A stretch of DNA of 64,000 bases. Origin: Croceibacterium segetis (GTDB taxonomy: Bacteria > Pseudomonadota > Alphaproteobacteria > Sphingomonadales > Sphingomonadaceae). The translations under genes were made by a program, and so were the position numbers. Of this stretch, positions 40,550-49,164 are shown one piece after another (positions within the stretch are counted from its first letter, which is position 1; the number at the start of each line of letters is the position of its first letter). The notes beneath the pieces were generated by a model. It did no database searches. It had not been told where the DNA came from and saw only the letters and a list, made by a program, of their open reading frames with translations. The stretch is from contig NZ_JAANOZ010000004.1 of NCBI RefSeq assembly GCF_011320115.1, forward strand, positions 1 to 64,000, given 5' to 3'.

Positions 40550-41681
40550 GGAGCGCGACCACGTTATCTGCCTCACCTTGGAGTATGCGCTCAATGAGCC
40601 CGGCGAGCGCGGCGAGTGCCTTGCCTTTCTCTTCGGTGTAGCCGTGGCGGTCGTAAGTGCCTTCCACGCCCTGAATGACGTGGCCTAGCGTCCGCTCGGC
40701 GATGTCGGGCCGCACACCCGCCCGCGCCATCAGCGAACGCGCCGTGCGCCGCAGGTCGTGCACTACCCAAGGCGAGATTCCGGCCCGCTTGTCGAGATCG
40801 GCCTTACAGGCTGAAAAGCTGTTGAACGCCTTGGCGCCGCGGCCGGCGAAGACGTAGGGATTGCCCTCGATCTCGGGTTGCGCGTCGATAATCTCGACCG
40901 CCATCTTCGGGAGCGGGAGTGTGCCAGCGTTCACTTTCTCGCGAGGCTCCGCGGCGATTGCCCACGTGCCGTCCTGAATGTCCGCCCACTTCATCCTTGC
41001 CAGCTTGGCGCGGCGCTGGCCGGTCAGCAGGGCGACTTTCACCAGCGCGCCGAACGTGCCTTTGCAGGCGGTCCAGACTGTCCGGATTTCCTCGTCAGTC
41101 AGGGTCCGTTTTCTGGAGCGGTCGGCATAGCTGCCTGAACGGCGCATTTCGGGAATGACGGGGGAGACGTAATCCTCGTCATACTGCCGATACCAGCCGA
41201 ACAGCTTGGATAGGGTCGCCAGCACGCGGTCGGCTTGAACCGGACCGTTATTGTCGGCCAAGTCGTCCAGCAGCTCGGTCACCGTCCCGCGCCGGATTGA
41301 GAGAAACGGCTTCGCCTCCCAGCGCGGGTAGAGGTAAGCGGTGAATTGGCGTTTGATTTCGCCAGCCGAGCGCAAGGGCTCGCCGTCCTGTTTCTTGCCG
41401 CCACGATCAACCCAGCGAAGCAGGAACCGCTCGGCGACCTCCTTGAACGTCTCTGGCGCCTTCACAGGCTCGGCGGGCTCGATGGGCGCGCTGCCGGCCT
41501 TAACGCGCTCCACGGCGCTCACAGCCGCCGCACGGGCCGCTGCGACGCTCATCCCGCCCGGTTCGCCGATGCGTTTCCAAACCTGCTTGCCGGAAGGATC
41601 GCGGGCGACAATCGAAAAGGACTTCTTTCCCTTCGGCGTAACGATCAGCGCGAGCCCGGTTGTCGCCTCGTCGAATATCAC
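40542..41681 (-). CDS. P4-type tyrosine integrase, N-terminus cut by an amber codon
   Basis: 379 residues from the first start after the stop (GTG at 41681). Catalytic residues are visible: the first Arg in LLTGQRRAKLARM, then HDLRRTARS (His and Arg), the second His in TLGHVIQGVEGTYDRHGY, and the Tyr in GTYDRH. The real start appears to be the ATG at 41756: the frame MARPASLLKGF is followed by TAG (41721-41723) and then KEVATAKPGAKRRV leading into IFDEATTGLAL. The missing part is the first strand of the DUF4102 arm-binding domain. It may be inactive or weakly active. Confidence 0.85.
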   Translation of the reverse strand: MIFDEATTGLALIVTPKGKKSFSIVARDPSGKQVWKRIGEPGGMSVAAARAAAVSAVERVKAGSAPIEPAEPVKAPETFKEVAERFLLRWVDRGGKKQDGEPLRSAGEIKRQFTAYLYPRWEAKPFLSIRRGTVTELLDDLADNNGPVQADRVLATLSKLFGWYRQYDEDYVSPVIPEMRRSGSYADRSRKRTLTDEEIRTVWTACKGTFGALVKVALLTGQRRAKLARMKWADIQDGTWAIAAEPREKVNAGTLPLPKMAVEIIDAQPEIEGNPYVFAGRGAKAFNSFSACKADLDKRAGISPWVVHDLRRTARSLMARAGVRPDIAERTLGHVIQGVEGTYDRHGYTEEKGKALAALAGLIERILQGEADNVVALHG

Positions 41682-41766
41682 CCGGCGCTTCGCCCCTGGT
41701 TTGGCCGTAGCAACCTCTTTCTAGAAGCCCTTCAAGAGCGATGCGGGCCTTGCCATGCGCGTCTCC

Positions 41767-41785
41767 TGTCTAACATCTGTCTAAC
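41767..41785 (+). repeat. Arm-type integrase sites, right end
   Basis: Two direct copies of TGTCTAAC at 41767 and 41778, 11 bases apart, between the integrase gene and attR. They match the pair beside attL. Confidence 0.7.
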
Positions 41786-41902
41786 TGGCGGGCTTCCAGC
41801 TACGTTAGCTAGGTTCCGCTCAATTCCAGATAATTGACGGGTTTCTGCGGGGTTGGCAACCCTCGCCTCCTGATACTTCCACTGCCTTCCGGCTATCGAC
41901 TG

Positions 41903-41946
41903 TGATTTGTAATCAGGGGGTCGTGGGTTCGATTCCTGCAGCCGGC
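41903..41946 (+). repeat. attR: second copy of the tRNA-Thr 3' end
   Basis: 44 bases identical to 31870-31913 except for one C-to-T change at 41924. It is not part of a complete tRNA and marks the right boundary of the island. Confidence 0.93.
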
Positions 41947-41970
41947 GCCGCGAATAGCTCCAACGCCCGT

Positions 41971-42345
41971 TCAGTCCGTCAGGGCGCGGTCGATTGACTT
42001 CGCCGCGCGATCGGACGCGCGCCTCTCGAACCGCCGGTCGGTGCGCTGGAAGCGCTCCACCCATACTTTGAGAGTGGCATCCTGCAACTCGGCAGTCCAG
42101 AGGCCCGAAATGGGATCGCGGGTAAACGAGGGCTCGGGAGTGACCGAAAGCCCGGTTCGCGTTTCATCTTCGCCCTCGCCATCCCAGCTGAGCGCGTTCT
42201 TTATCAGCACGACCGACGCATCGTAGAGACCGGAAGCCTGGTAGACATTGCGCCGAGCCATCTTTGGCGTGTGTCCGGTGGCGGTGCCGGAAAACCCGTG
42301 CATCGTGCCGACCAGGATCCGGCCGACCGGAACAGCTTCGGTCAT
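41971..42345 (-). CDS. Hypothetical protein next to attR
   Basis: 124 residues. MTEAVPVGRILVGTMHGFSG, then a charged C-terminus with WVERFQRTDRRFERRASDRA. The gene overlaps the upstream 129-residue gene by ATGA, so the two form a unit. It lies just outside attR, in chromosomal DNA. No family is recognised; the Trp/Asp pattern suggests a soluble, partly beta-structured protein. Confidence 0.55.
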   Translation of the reverse strand: MTEAVPVGRILVGTMHGFSGTATGHTPKMARRNVYQASGLYDASVVLIKNALSWDGEGEDETRTGLSVTPEPSFTRDPISGLWTAELQDATLKVWVERFQRTDRRFERRASDRAAKSIDRALTD

Positions 42346-42731
42346 GGTTGGACATCCTTGCGGCCACCATCGAACCCGGCCGAAGCGACCAGGCGCGCTC
42401 GGACCGTGAGCTTGGCGCGGCCACCGGTGAAGCCAGGTGCATCACCGATCGCCAAGGGGATGCCGGTTTCGATCGTAAAAGGCGGCTCGCCCGGTTCCGG
42501 GCAATGAACGGGAATGCTGATCGCCGCCGGATTGTTCTCGTCCGCGAGCCAAGTCACGCCGTCGGCTTCGACGCTGAGCACAACTTCGGTCGGAGCGTCT
42601 CCGGAGCGAACCGGAAGCTGTACCTTGCGCGTGCCCGCCAGCGGACGGGTCGTGCCCGGCTTGAGCTGGTGCTCGTCGACGGCGATCGACCCGGAGGCAA
42701 CTAGCCCGGAGCTGTGCACTTGCGCCTGCAC
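42342..42731 (-). CDS. Hypothetical beta-rich protein
   Basis: 129 residues from the GTG at 42731. It is rich in Val, Thr and Gly with alternating hydrophobic residues (TEVVLSVEADGVTWLADE, AKLTVRARLVAS). The same frame stays open for about 50 codons upstream with protein-like sequence (including CPPWVAGESLAGHVSDRWKY) but without ATG, GTG or TTG. The true N-terminus may therefore be missing or use a rare start. It is coupled to the next gene. Confidence 0.5.
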   Translation of the reverse strand: MQAQVHSSGLVASGSIAVDEHQLKPGTTRPLAGTRKVQLPVRSGDAPTEVVLSVEADGVTWLADENNPAAISIPVHCPEPGEPPFTIETGIPLAIGDAPGFTGGRAKLTVRARLVASAGFDGGRKDVQP

Positions 42732-43099
42732 GGCATATTTCCACCGGTCCGAGACGTGCCCCGCAAGGCTTTCGCCTGCAACCCAGGGAGGACATCCCTC
42801 TGAATTTTTGTATCCATTTTCTAGGTGCGCATTGCTAATGAATGCCCATTTGGAAACGAGGAGGCTTAAGTCATTAATTCAAAACGATTTTACTCCAACC
42901 ACCACTACTATAGCTGAAGCATTCGTGGAGATTGGCCAACTCTCGTTAGGTCGACGGCGGAACAGCCGCGAAGGCATTTCAGCTCGGGTGACATGCTGTT
43001 TCGCGGAGAATTCACATTACTATTGCGCCATATGTAAGAATCATTTTACACGATTCCTCTATCTGTCAAGCACCAACAGCGGCGGCCGCGATGGATCTC
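42732..43099. other. AT-rich stretch without a clear gene
   Basis: About 370 bases that are clearly less GC-rich than the surroundings, especially 42830-43060. Minus-strand coding character continues from the 129-residue gene to about 42880, then fades. A plus-strand frame (42514-43125) crosses it but is mostly antisense. It could be the edge of an older insertion. Confidence 0.45.
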
Positions 43100-44401
43100 T
43101 CAGCGTCCCACCGCGACGTACCTGAAACCGTGCCGCTCCACCTCGTCGCGGTCGTAGATGTTGCGCAAGTCGACCAGCAGCTTGTCGGCGAGCAAGTCCG
43201 CCATGCGGGCAAAGTCGAGGGCGCGGAACGCGTCCCATTCGGTCACGATCACCGCCGCATGGGCACCCTCGAGCGCTTCGTAGGCGTCCTTGCAATAGGT
43301 CACCCCTTCGAGAAGCTTGGCGGCGAGCTCCATCCCTTCGGGATCGTAGGCCCGCACTTTCATGCCCGCGTCTTGCAGCGCCTGGACTATGGCCAGCGAC
43401 GGCGACTCACGCATGTCGTCGGTGTTGGCCTTGAAAGTCAGGCCGAGCACGCCGACCGTCTTGCCATGGGTATCGCCACCGAGCGCTTGCACCACCTTGC
43501 GGCCCATCGCGCGCTTACGGTTGTCGTTGGCCAGCACGACCGCCTCGACGATCCTGAGCGGCGCTTGGTAATCGTGGCCGGTCTTGAGCAGGGCCAGGGT
43601 ATCCTTGGGGAAGCACGAGCCGCCGTATCCCGGGCCGGCCATGAGGAACCGCGGGCCGATGCGATTGTCCATGCCGATGCCCCTGGCGACATCCTGCACA
43701 TCGGCGCCGACCTTCTCGCACAAGTCGGCGATCTCGTTGATGAAAGTGATCTTGGTCGCGAGGAAGGCGTTGGCCGCGTACTTGGTCATCTCCGCAGCAC
43801 GCCGCGCCATCACCAATAGCGGGCTCTCGTTGCGGATAAGCGGGCGATAGACCTCCTGCAGCACCGCCCGGGCGTGCTCGTCATTCACGCCGATGACGAT
43901 CCGGTCGGGGCGCTTGAAGTCCTCGATTGCCGCGCCTTCGCGGAGGAACTCGGGGTTCGAGGCGACCGAGAACTCAAGATCGGGCCGCGCCTCGCGAATG
44001 ATCCGCTCGACCTCGTCGCCGGTGCCGACCGGCACCGTCGACTTGGTGACCACGACCGTACCGGGGCGCAAGTGGCTGGCCATCTCCTTGGCGGCAGCGT
44101 GGACGTAGGACAGATCGGCATGGCCATCGCCGCGGCGTGAGGGCGTGCCGACGGCAATGAACACAGCGTCCGCGCCCGGCACCGCTTCGGCAATGTCGAG
44201 GGTAAAGCGCAGCCTGCCGGCGGCAACGTTGTTCGCCACCAGCTCGTCGAGCCCCGGCTCGAAGATGGGGATCTTGCCCGAAAGCAGCGCCTCGACCTTT
44301 GCCGGGTCCTTGTCGACGCAAGTCACCTCGTGGCCAAAATCGGCGAAGCACGCGCCGGACACCAGTCCGACGTAGCCCGTGCCGGTCATGACGATGTGCA
44401 T
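43100..44401 (-). CDS. ugd: UDP-glucose 6-dehydrogenase
   Basis: 433 residues. N-terminal NAD-binding motif GTGYVGLVSGACFADFG, central FLMAGPGYGGSCFPKDTLAL with the catalytic Cys, and C-terminal VGVLGLTFKANTDDMRESPS. The enzyme oxidises UDP-glucose to UDP-glucuronate with 2 NAD, supplying precursors for exopolysaccharide and sphingoglycolipid. Length is normal. It ends near the AT-rich region and starts about 460 bases from queF's start, with queF lying upstream on the same strand. Confidence 0.95.
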   Translation of the reverse strand: MHIVMTGTGYVGLVSGACFADFGHEVTCVDKDPAKVEALLSGKIPIFEPGLDELVANNVAAGRLRFTLDIAEAVPGADAVFIAVGTPSRRGDGHADLSYVHAAAKEMASHLRPGTVVVTKSTVPVGTGDEVERIIREARPDLEFSVASNPEFLREGAAIEDFKRPDRIVIGVNDEHARAVLQEVYRPLIRNESPLLVMARRAAEMTKYAANAFLATKITFINEIADLCEKVGADVQDVARGIGMDNRIGPRFLMAGPGYGGSCFPKDTLALLKTGHDYQAPLRIVEAVVLANDNRKRAMGRKVVQALGGDTHGKTVGVLGLTFKANTDDMRESPSLAIVQALQDAGMKVRAYDPEGMELAAKLLEGVTYCKDAYEALEGAHAAVIVTEWDAFRALDFARMADLLADKLLVDLRNIYDRDEVERHGFRYVAVGR

Positions 44402-44434
44402 TGCGGTCCCCTAAAGCTTGCGAACGCGCGGCGC

Positions 44435-44893
44435 CTAGCCGCGCCCGCGGTATGGTGCAACGCCTTGCTCGGGCAGCCACAAGTCTTCCGGCGGCGCGCC
44501 GGTCTGCCAGAAGACGTCGATCGGAATGCCGCCGCGCGGGTACCAGTAGCCGCCGATACGGAGCCAGCGAGGCTGCATCTCCTTAGCCAGGCGCTGGCCG
44601 ATGCCGACGGTCACATCCTCATGAAAGCCGCAGTGGTTGCGGAACGAGGACAGGAACAGCTTGAGGCTCTTGCTCTCGACGATCGTCTCGCCGGGCGCAT
44701 AATCGATCACCAGGTGGGCGAAGTCGGGCTGACCGGTAACCGGGCACAGCGAGGTGAATTCGGGCGCGGCGAAGCGCACGGCGTAGAGCGCCCCTTTTCG
44801 GGGGTTCGGCACATAGTCGAGAACCGCCTCCTGCGGCGAGGCCGGCAGCGTGCTCGGTTGCCCAAGATGGAGCGGACTTTGCGGGTCTGTCAT
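44435..44893 (-). CDS. queF: NADPH-dependent 7-cyano-7-deazaguanine reductase
   Basis: 152 residues from the ATG at 44893. [16 protein letters not shown] contains the catalytic Cys, and [19 protein letters not shown] is the substrate/NADPH region; this is the short, type-I QueF. It reduces preQ0 to preQ1 in queuosine synthesis. It lies just upstream of ugd on the same strand with a 33-base gap. The preQ0/preQ1 transporter family member at 13643 belongs to the same pathway. Confidence 0.93.
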   Translation of the reverse strand: MTDPQSPLHLGQPSTLPASPQEAVLDYVPNPRKGALYAVRFAAPEFTSLCPVTGQPDFAHLVIDYAPGETIVESKSLKLFLSSFRNHCGFHEDVTVGIGQRLAKEMQPRWLRIGGYWYPRGGIPIDVFWQTGAPPEDLWLPEQGVAPYRGRG

Positions 44894-44999
44894 GGTGAGG
44901 TGATGGCGTGAGCGGCTGCCCGGCACAAGAGGCGTCGTTGACGCGCTCGTTTCAGGGGCTATTCACCCCGCGCCCGCCAAGCGCGGGAACCCGGATCTG

Positions 45000-46103
45000 A
45001 TGAAACGACGTCCCTTCCTCCTCGCCGGCACTGCGGCATTGCTTGCGGCCCCCGCGACTGCGCAGGTGTCGGACTTTCGCTTGCAGCCCGGTCCGACGCC
45101 GACGCCCACCATAATTGGGCCGCCGCCCGAGACCCCTGCGCCGCGACCTTCGCCAACAGCAACGCCGACACCAACGATCGCCGCGCCCGCGCCGACACCC
45201 ACGCCGCGGGTCACGTTGCCGCCGGTGGTGACGTCCACGCCGACACCGCGAGCCACGGCGCGGCCGACGGCAACGGCAACGGCGATGGCGACGCCCACGG
45301 CCATTCCGACGACGACTCCGTCGCTCACGCCTGGTTTGAACGCCACGCCGACGGCCGCGGCACCCCTGCCGAGCCTGCCAAGTTCGACGATTGCCGCTCC
45401 TGAGGAGCGCGCCGCCCCCTGGTGGCCGTGGATCGTCGCGGCGTTTTTCCTCGGCGGCGCGACTTTCGCCGGGCTCTGGTGGCTGCGCCGGAGGATCGGC
45501 CCGGTCGGCACGCTGGTGGTGCCGGAAATCGAGCGCCCGCGGGTTCCCCCGGCGCCCTCTCCGGCCCCGGAGCCGCGTCCCGAGCCCGTCGCCAACACGT
45601 CCGGGACCGCGCCAGCGCCATCCGCCGAGGCACACCCGCTGCACATCGCCATCGAGTTGCGCAAGCTGACCCTCACGCTGATGAACGCGACGCTCGGCTA
45701 CCGCCTGACACTGACCAACGCCGGGCCCGAACCGCTGGAGGACATCGCGATCGCCGCGGACCTCATCGGGGCGCACGGCTCGCTGCCGCGTGAAGTCTTG
45801 ATCGCCGGGCCTGCGACCGAGTTGCCGATCGGCCACCGCCTCGCCGGACTCGCGCCCGGAGAAAGCGCCGAGGTGGCGGGTGAAGTGCGCGTGCCGCTTG
45901 CCCAGCTGCGGCCGATTTCCCAAGGCCGAGCGCAACTGTTTGTGCCGCTTGCACGTTTCCGCATAGACGCAAAGGAACAGGAGCCGCGCTGCTTCACGCT
46001 GGTCGCGGGCCAGCCTTCGCCGAGCGGCAACGGTGCAATCCAACCTGTGCGGCTGGACCACGGCCCGAGAGTCTACGACGGGCTTGCCGGGCGCGCCTTT
46101 TAG
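45000..46103 (+). CDS. Pro/Thr-rich single-span membrane protein
   Basis: 367 residues. A signal peptide (MKRRPFLLAGTAALLAAPAT) ends near AQ. Residues 30-130 are low-complexity TPTPT and APTPTP repeats. A membrane helix follows at about 140-160 (WWPWIVAAFFLGGATFAGLWW), then another Pro-rich linker and a C-terminal folded domain (about 220-340) with an immunoglobulin-like strand pattern (YRLTLTNAGPEPLEDIAI). The topology places the Pro/Thr-rich part outside and the folded domain inside, or the reverse if the signal is uncleaved. The family is not recognised. Confidence 0.75.
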   Translation: MKRRPFLLAGTAALLAAPATAQVSDFRLQPGPTPTPTIIGPPPETPAPRPSPTATPTPTIAAPAPTPTPRVTLPPVVTSTPTPRATARPTATATAMATPTAIPTTTPSLTPGLNATPTAAAPLPSLPSSTIAAPEERAAPWWPWIVAAFFLGGATFAGLWWLRRRIGPVGTLVVPEIERPRVPPAPSPAPEPRPEPVANTSGTAPAPSAEAHPLHIAIELRKLTLTLMNATLGYRLTLTNAGPEPLEDIAIAADLIGAHGSLPREVLIAGPATELPIGHRLAGLAPGESAEVAGEVRVPLAQLRPISQGRAQLFVPLARFRIDAKEQEPRCFTLVAGQPSPSGNGAIQPVRLDHGPRVYDGLAGRAF

Positions 46104-46121
46104 GCCGTAATCCGCGAGGCA

Positions 46122-46967
46122 ATGAAAAGTCTCGTCTCAACTGACTGGTTGGCGCAGCATCTCGGCGAGCCGGGCCTGGTCGTGCTCGACGCCTCGGCCC
46201 ACTTACCCGACGCCCAGCGCGACCCGCGTGCCGAGTTCGAGTTGGCGCACATTCCGGGCGCACGGTTTCTCGACCTGCCGACCCTCATCGACCCTGCCAG
46301 CCCTGTGCCCAGCGCGATCCCGACGGAAGAGCAGTTCGCCGAGCGGATGCGGGCGGTCGGGATCAACAATGGCGACCGGCTGGTGATTTACGACGACAGC
46401 GCGGTGAAGACCTCGGCCCGCGCCTGGTTCATCGCCCGGATGCGCGGCGTCACGGATGTCGCGATCCTTGACGGCGGCCTGGGCAAGTGGCGCGCCGACG
46501 GACGGCCGCTCGAAGGCGGAGCAGCGGGGTTGCAACGCGGGCACTTCACCGCCGCCAACGGACCCGGCACCGTCCGATTCAAGTCCGACATTCTCGCCGA
46601 CCTCGGCGCGCGCCGCGAGCAACTCCTCGACGCGCGCGGCCGCCCCCGCTTCACCGGCGAGGAGCCCGACTTCCGCCCGAACATTGCGAGCGGCCACATC
46701 CCCGGCTCGCGCAACTTGCCGTACAACCTGCTCTTCGCGCACGACGGCACTTTCTGTTCGACGAAGGACCTGCGCCGCGCGTTCGACGAGGCGGGGATCG
46801 ATCTCGACAAGCCCATCGTGACCACCTGCGGAGGAGGCGTGACTGCGGCAGTGCTGCTGTTCGCACTGCACTTACTGGGCAAGGACGACGTCGCGCTGTA
46901 CGACGGCAGTTGGAGCGAATGGGGCGCCGATCCGGTGACGCCGAAGGAACTGGGAGCGGCCGCTTGA
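46122..46967 (+). CDS. sseA: 3-mercaptopyruvate sulfurtransferase
   Basis: 281 residues, two rhodanese domains. LVVLDASAHLPDAQRDPRAE opens the inactive first domain. The catalytic loop CGGGVTAAV near residue 235 is of the mercaptopyruvate type (CG[ST]GVT; here CGGG). The enzyme moves sulfur from 3-mercaptopyruvate to a thiophilic acceptor. Its stop overlaps the TTG start of the following cystathionine beta-lyase gene, so the two sulfur enzymes are co-translated. Confidence 0.9.
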   Translation: MKSLVSTDWLAQHLGEPGLVVLDASAHLPDAQRDPRAEFELAHIPGARFLDLPTLIDPASPVPSAIPTEEQFAERMRAVGINNGDRLVIYDDSAVKTSARAWFIARMRGVTDVAILDGGLGKWRADGRPLEGGAAGLQRGHFTAANGPGTVRFKSDILADLGARREQLLDARGRPRFTGEEPDFRPNIASGHIPGSRNLPYNLLFAHDGTFCSTKDLRRAFDEAGIDLDKPIVTTCGGGVTAAVLLFALHLLGKDDVALYDGSWSEWGADPVTPKELGAAA

Positions 46968-48172
46968 GCGGCAAGGACAAACCGCTTCGCCCAGCCACCC
47001 GCGTCGTCGAGGGCGGACGGCGCAAGGAATGGACCGGGGCGGTGGTCAATCCGCCCGTGTGGCGGGCGAGCACGCACCTTTACGCCGACAGCGCCGATCT
47101 CGCCACAGGGCGACCGAACGAGGATGGCCACTTCTATTACGGCCGCCGCGGCGCGCCGACGCAGTGGTCGCTGGCCGAGGCGCTGACCGAACTCGAGCCG
47201 GGCGCGGCGGGCACCGTATTGTATCCGAGCGGCGTCGCGGCGATCGCCGGCTCGCTGCTGGCGGTGCTCAAGCAGGGCGACGTCCTGCTGATGACCGACA
47301 ACGCCTACGAGCCGAGCCGGGTCATGGCGCGCACGCTGCTCGCCCCGCTGGGAATCGAGACGCGCTTCTTCGATCCGCTCGACGTCGCCGGCTTTGCCGG
47401 GCGGTTCGACGAGCGCACCGCGGCGGTGCTGCTCGAAAGCCCGGGCAGCCTGACGATGGAAGTCTGCGACGTCCCCGCCCTCGCCGCGATCGCTCGCGAA
47501 AAGGGTGCGGTCACCTTGCTCGACAACACCTGGGCGAGCCCGCTCGGTTTCCCCGCGCTCGAACGTGGCTGCGACATTTCGATCATGAGCCTGACCAAGC
47601 ACGTCGGCGGCCATTCGGACCTGATGATGGGCTCCGCAGCGGCCGGCGATCCGCTTTACGGCAAGCTGCGCGCCAAGGCTCAGGCGATGGGCCATGTCGT
47701 TTCGCCGGACGACGCGGCACTGGCTTTACGGGGGCTGCGGACGCTCGCCGTGCGCCTTAACCAAGAAACCTCGAGTTGCCTTGAGGTTGTCAAATTTCTC
47801 TCGCAACACTCTGAAATTGCGTACATTCTTTGCCCCTTGTTGCCCGGCTCACCGAGCTACGACCTGTGGTCGCGCGATTTCATCGGCGGCTGCGGCCTGT
47901 TCAGTTTCGTGCTCAAGGGAGGCGACGAAGCGGCGCGCGCGCGGTTCATCGACGCGCTCGAAATGTTCGGTATCGGTTACAGCTGGGGCGGCTACGAGAG
48001 CCTGGTGATTCCGTTCGATCCCGCCCGCGCCCGCACAGCCACGAGCTGGCCGCCATCCGGCTGGGATCCCGCCGACCGCCTTGGCATCCGCCTGTCGATC
48101 GGCCTCGAAGACCCGGCCGACCTCATCGCCGATCTCGAGGGGGGATTTGCCGCCATGAGGTCCGCGCGATGA
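46964..48172 (+). CDS. metC: Cystathionine beta-lyase (PLP-dependent)
   Basis: 402 residues, start TTG at 46964 overlapping the sseA stop. The Cys/Met-metabolism PLP fold is clear: YYGRRGAPTQWSLAEAL, TVLYPSGVAAI, LLDNTWASPLGF, and the PLP Lys in SLTKHVGGHSD (about 211). It cleaves cystathionine to homocysteine in methionine synthesis. SWGGYESLV near the C-terminus is typical of the MetC branch. Coupling to sseA suggests a joint role in cysteine and sulfur turnover. Confidence 0.9.
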   Translation: MSGKDKPLRPATRVVEGGRRKEWTGAVVNPPVWRASTHLYADSADLATGRPNEDGHFYYGRRGAPTQWSLAEALTELEPGAAGTVLYPSGVAAIAGSLLAVLKQGDVLLMTDNAYEPSRVMARTLLAPLGIETRFFDPLDVAGFAGRFDERTAAVLLESPGSLTMEVCDVPALAAIAREKGAVTLLDNTWASPLGFPALERGCDISIMSLTKHVGGHSDLMMGSAAAGDPLYGKLRAKAQAMGHVVSPDDAALALRGLRTLAVRLNQETSSCLEVVKFLSQHSEIAYILCPLLPGSPSYDLWSRDFIGGCGLFSFVLKGGDEAARARFIDALEMFGIGYSWGGYESLVIPFDPARARTATSWPPSGWDPADRLGIRLSIGLEDPADLIADLEGGFAAMRSAR

Positions 48173-49095
48173 TGGGGCACGGCAGGGATGGCGTGATGAG
48201 AGTTCTCGACGCCTGGGGCTTCACCGTGTCGGGTTACCGCATCTCGCTATGGACCGGGCTGATGGCGATCGTGGTCGTCATCGGCGTCTACATCGTCGCC
48301 AAGGTGATCACTCGTCTGGTCCGGCTGGCGGTCGGAAAATCGAAGCATCTCGACGCGACCCAGAAGCTTCTCACCGAGAAGCTGGTATCGCTCGCGGTCT
48401 GGGCGATCGCGATCCTGATCGGCATCGATATCCTCGGTGTCAACTTGACCGCGTTGACGGTGTTCTCGGGCGCCTTCGGCCTCGCCATCGGCTTCGGCCT
48501 GCAGAAGACCTTCGGCAACCTGATCGCCGGAATCATCCTGCTGATGGACCGCTCGATCAAGCCGGGCGACGTGATCGCCGTATCCGACCAGGCCGGCAAC
48601 TCGACGTTTGGCCAGATCCGCAAGATCGGCATCCGCGCGGTCTCGGTCGTGACCCGCGACGAGCGCGAATACCTGATCCCGAACGAGCAGTTGATGATCA
48701 ATCAGGTGGAGAACTGGTCGTATTCGAGCCGGACCGTGCGCATCCAGGTTCCGATAGGCGTCGCCTACGAGTCCGATCTGGAACTCGCCGAAAAGCTGAT
48801 GCTGGAAGCCGCGAAGGCCAGCCCGCGCGTGCTCAATTCGCCACCTCCTTCTGTCTGGCTGGATGCCATCGGGGAAAGCTCGGTCAACTACGTGATCCAA
48901 TGCTGGATCAGCGACCCGGAAGAAGGCATCGGCAACGTGCGGTCCGACGTCCTCCGGCGCCTGTGGAAGCTGTTCCAGGAGAATCGGATCGAGATTCCCT
49001 TCGCCCAGCGTGACCTGCGTCTCCGCGATAGCGCACAATTCCAGCTGCTCGTGAAGGCGATCGCGCAGCGAGTGGCCAAAGAAGAGCGACCCTAA
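48169..49095 (+). CDS. MscS-family mechanosensitive ion channel
   Basis: 308 residues counting from the ATG at 48169, which overlaps the previous stop; other starts at 48172 or 48196 are possible. Two or three membrane helices (about 25-110) include the pore helix TVFSGAFGLAIGFGLQKTFG. GNLIAGIILLMDRSIKPGDV leads into the beta domain and IPNEQLMINQVENWS is the conserved MscS signature. It releases solutes on osmotic downshock. It is short, so it is of the minimal MscS type. Confidence 0.9.
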   Translation: MMGHGRDGVMRVLDAWGFTVSGYRISLWTGLMAIVVVIGVYIVAKVITRLVRLAVGKSKHLDATQKLLTEKLVSLAVWAIAILIGIDILGVNLTALTVFSGAFGLAIGFGLQKTFGNLIAGIILLMDRSIKPGDVIAVSDQAGNSTFGQIRKIGIRAVSVVTRDEREYLIPNEQLMINQVENWSYSSRTVRIQVPIGVAYESDLELAEKLMLEAAKASPRVLNSPPPSVWLDAIGESSVNYVIQCWISDPEEGIGNVRSDVLRRLWKLFQENRIEIPFAQRDLRLRDSAQFQLLVKAIAQRVAKEERP

Positions 49096-49105
49096 AGCTC
49101 TCCTA

Positions 49106-49132
49106 GCCAGCGCGAAAACCATTCTCGCTGGC
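49106..49132. terminator. Hairpin after the MscS-like gene
   Basis: GCCAGCG and CGCTGGC form a 7-bp stem with a 13-base loop in the gap before cobA. No T-run follows, so it is a weak terminator candidate separating the two transcripts. Confidence 0.4.
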
Positions 49133-49164
49133 GATGCTGCGGCGCAGCGCTCATTTGCAGCGCC

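Noticed and set aside
42514-43125. 203-residue plus-strand open frame
   Set aside because: Mostly antisense to the 129-residue gene; the AT-rich end has a few Cys but no recognisable domain or ribosome-binding site.
45060-45420. Tandem DNA repeat in the Pro/Thr-rich gene as a separate repeat element
   Set aside because: The periodicity comes from TPTP-type codons of a low-complexity protein, without a conserved nucleotide unit.
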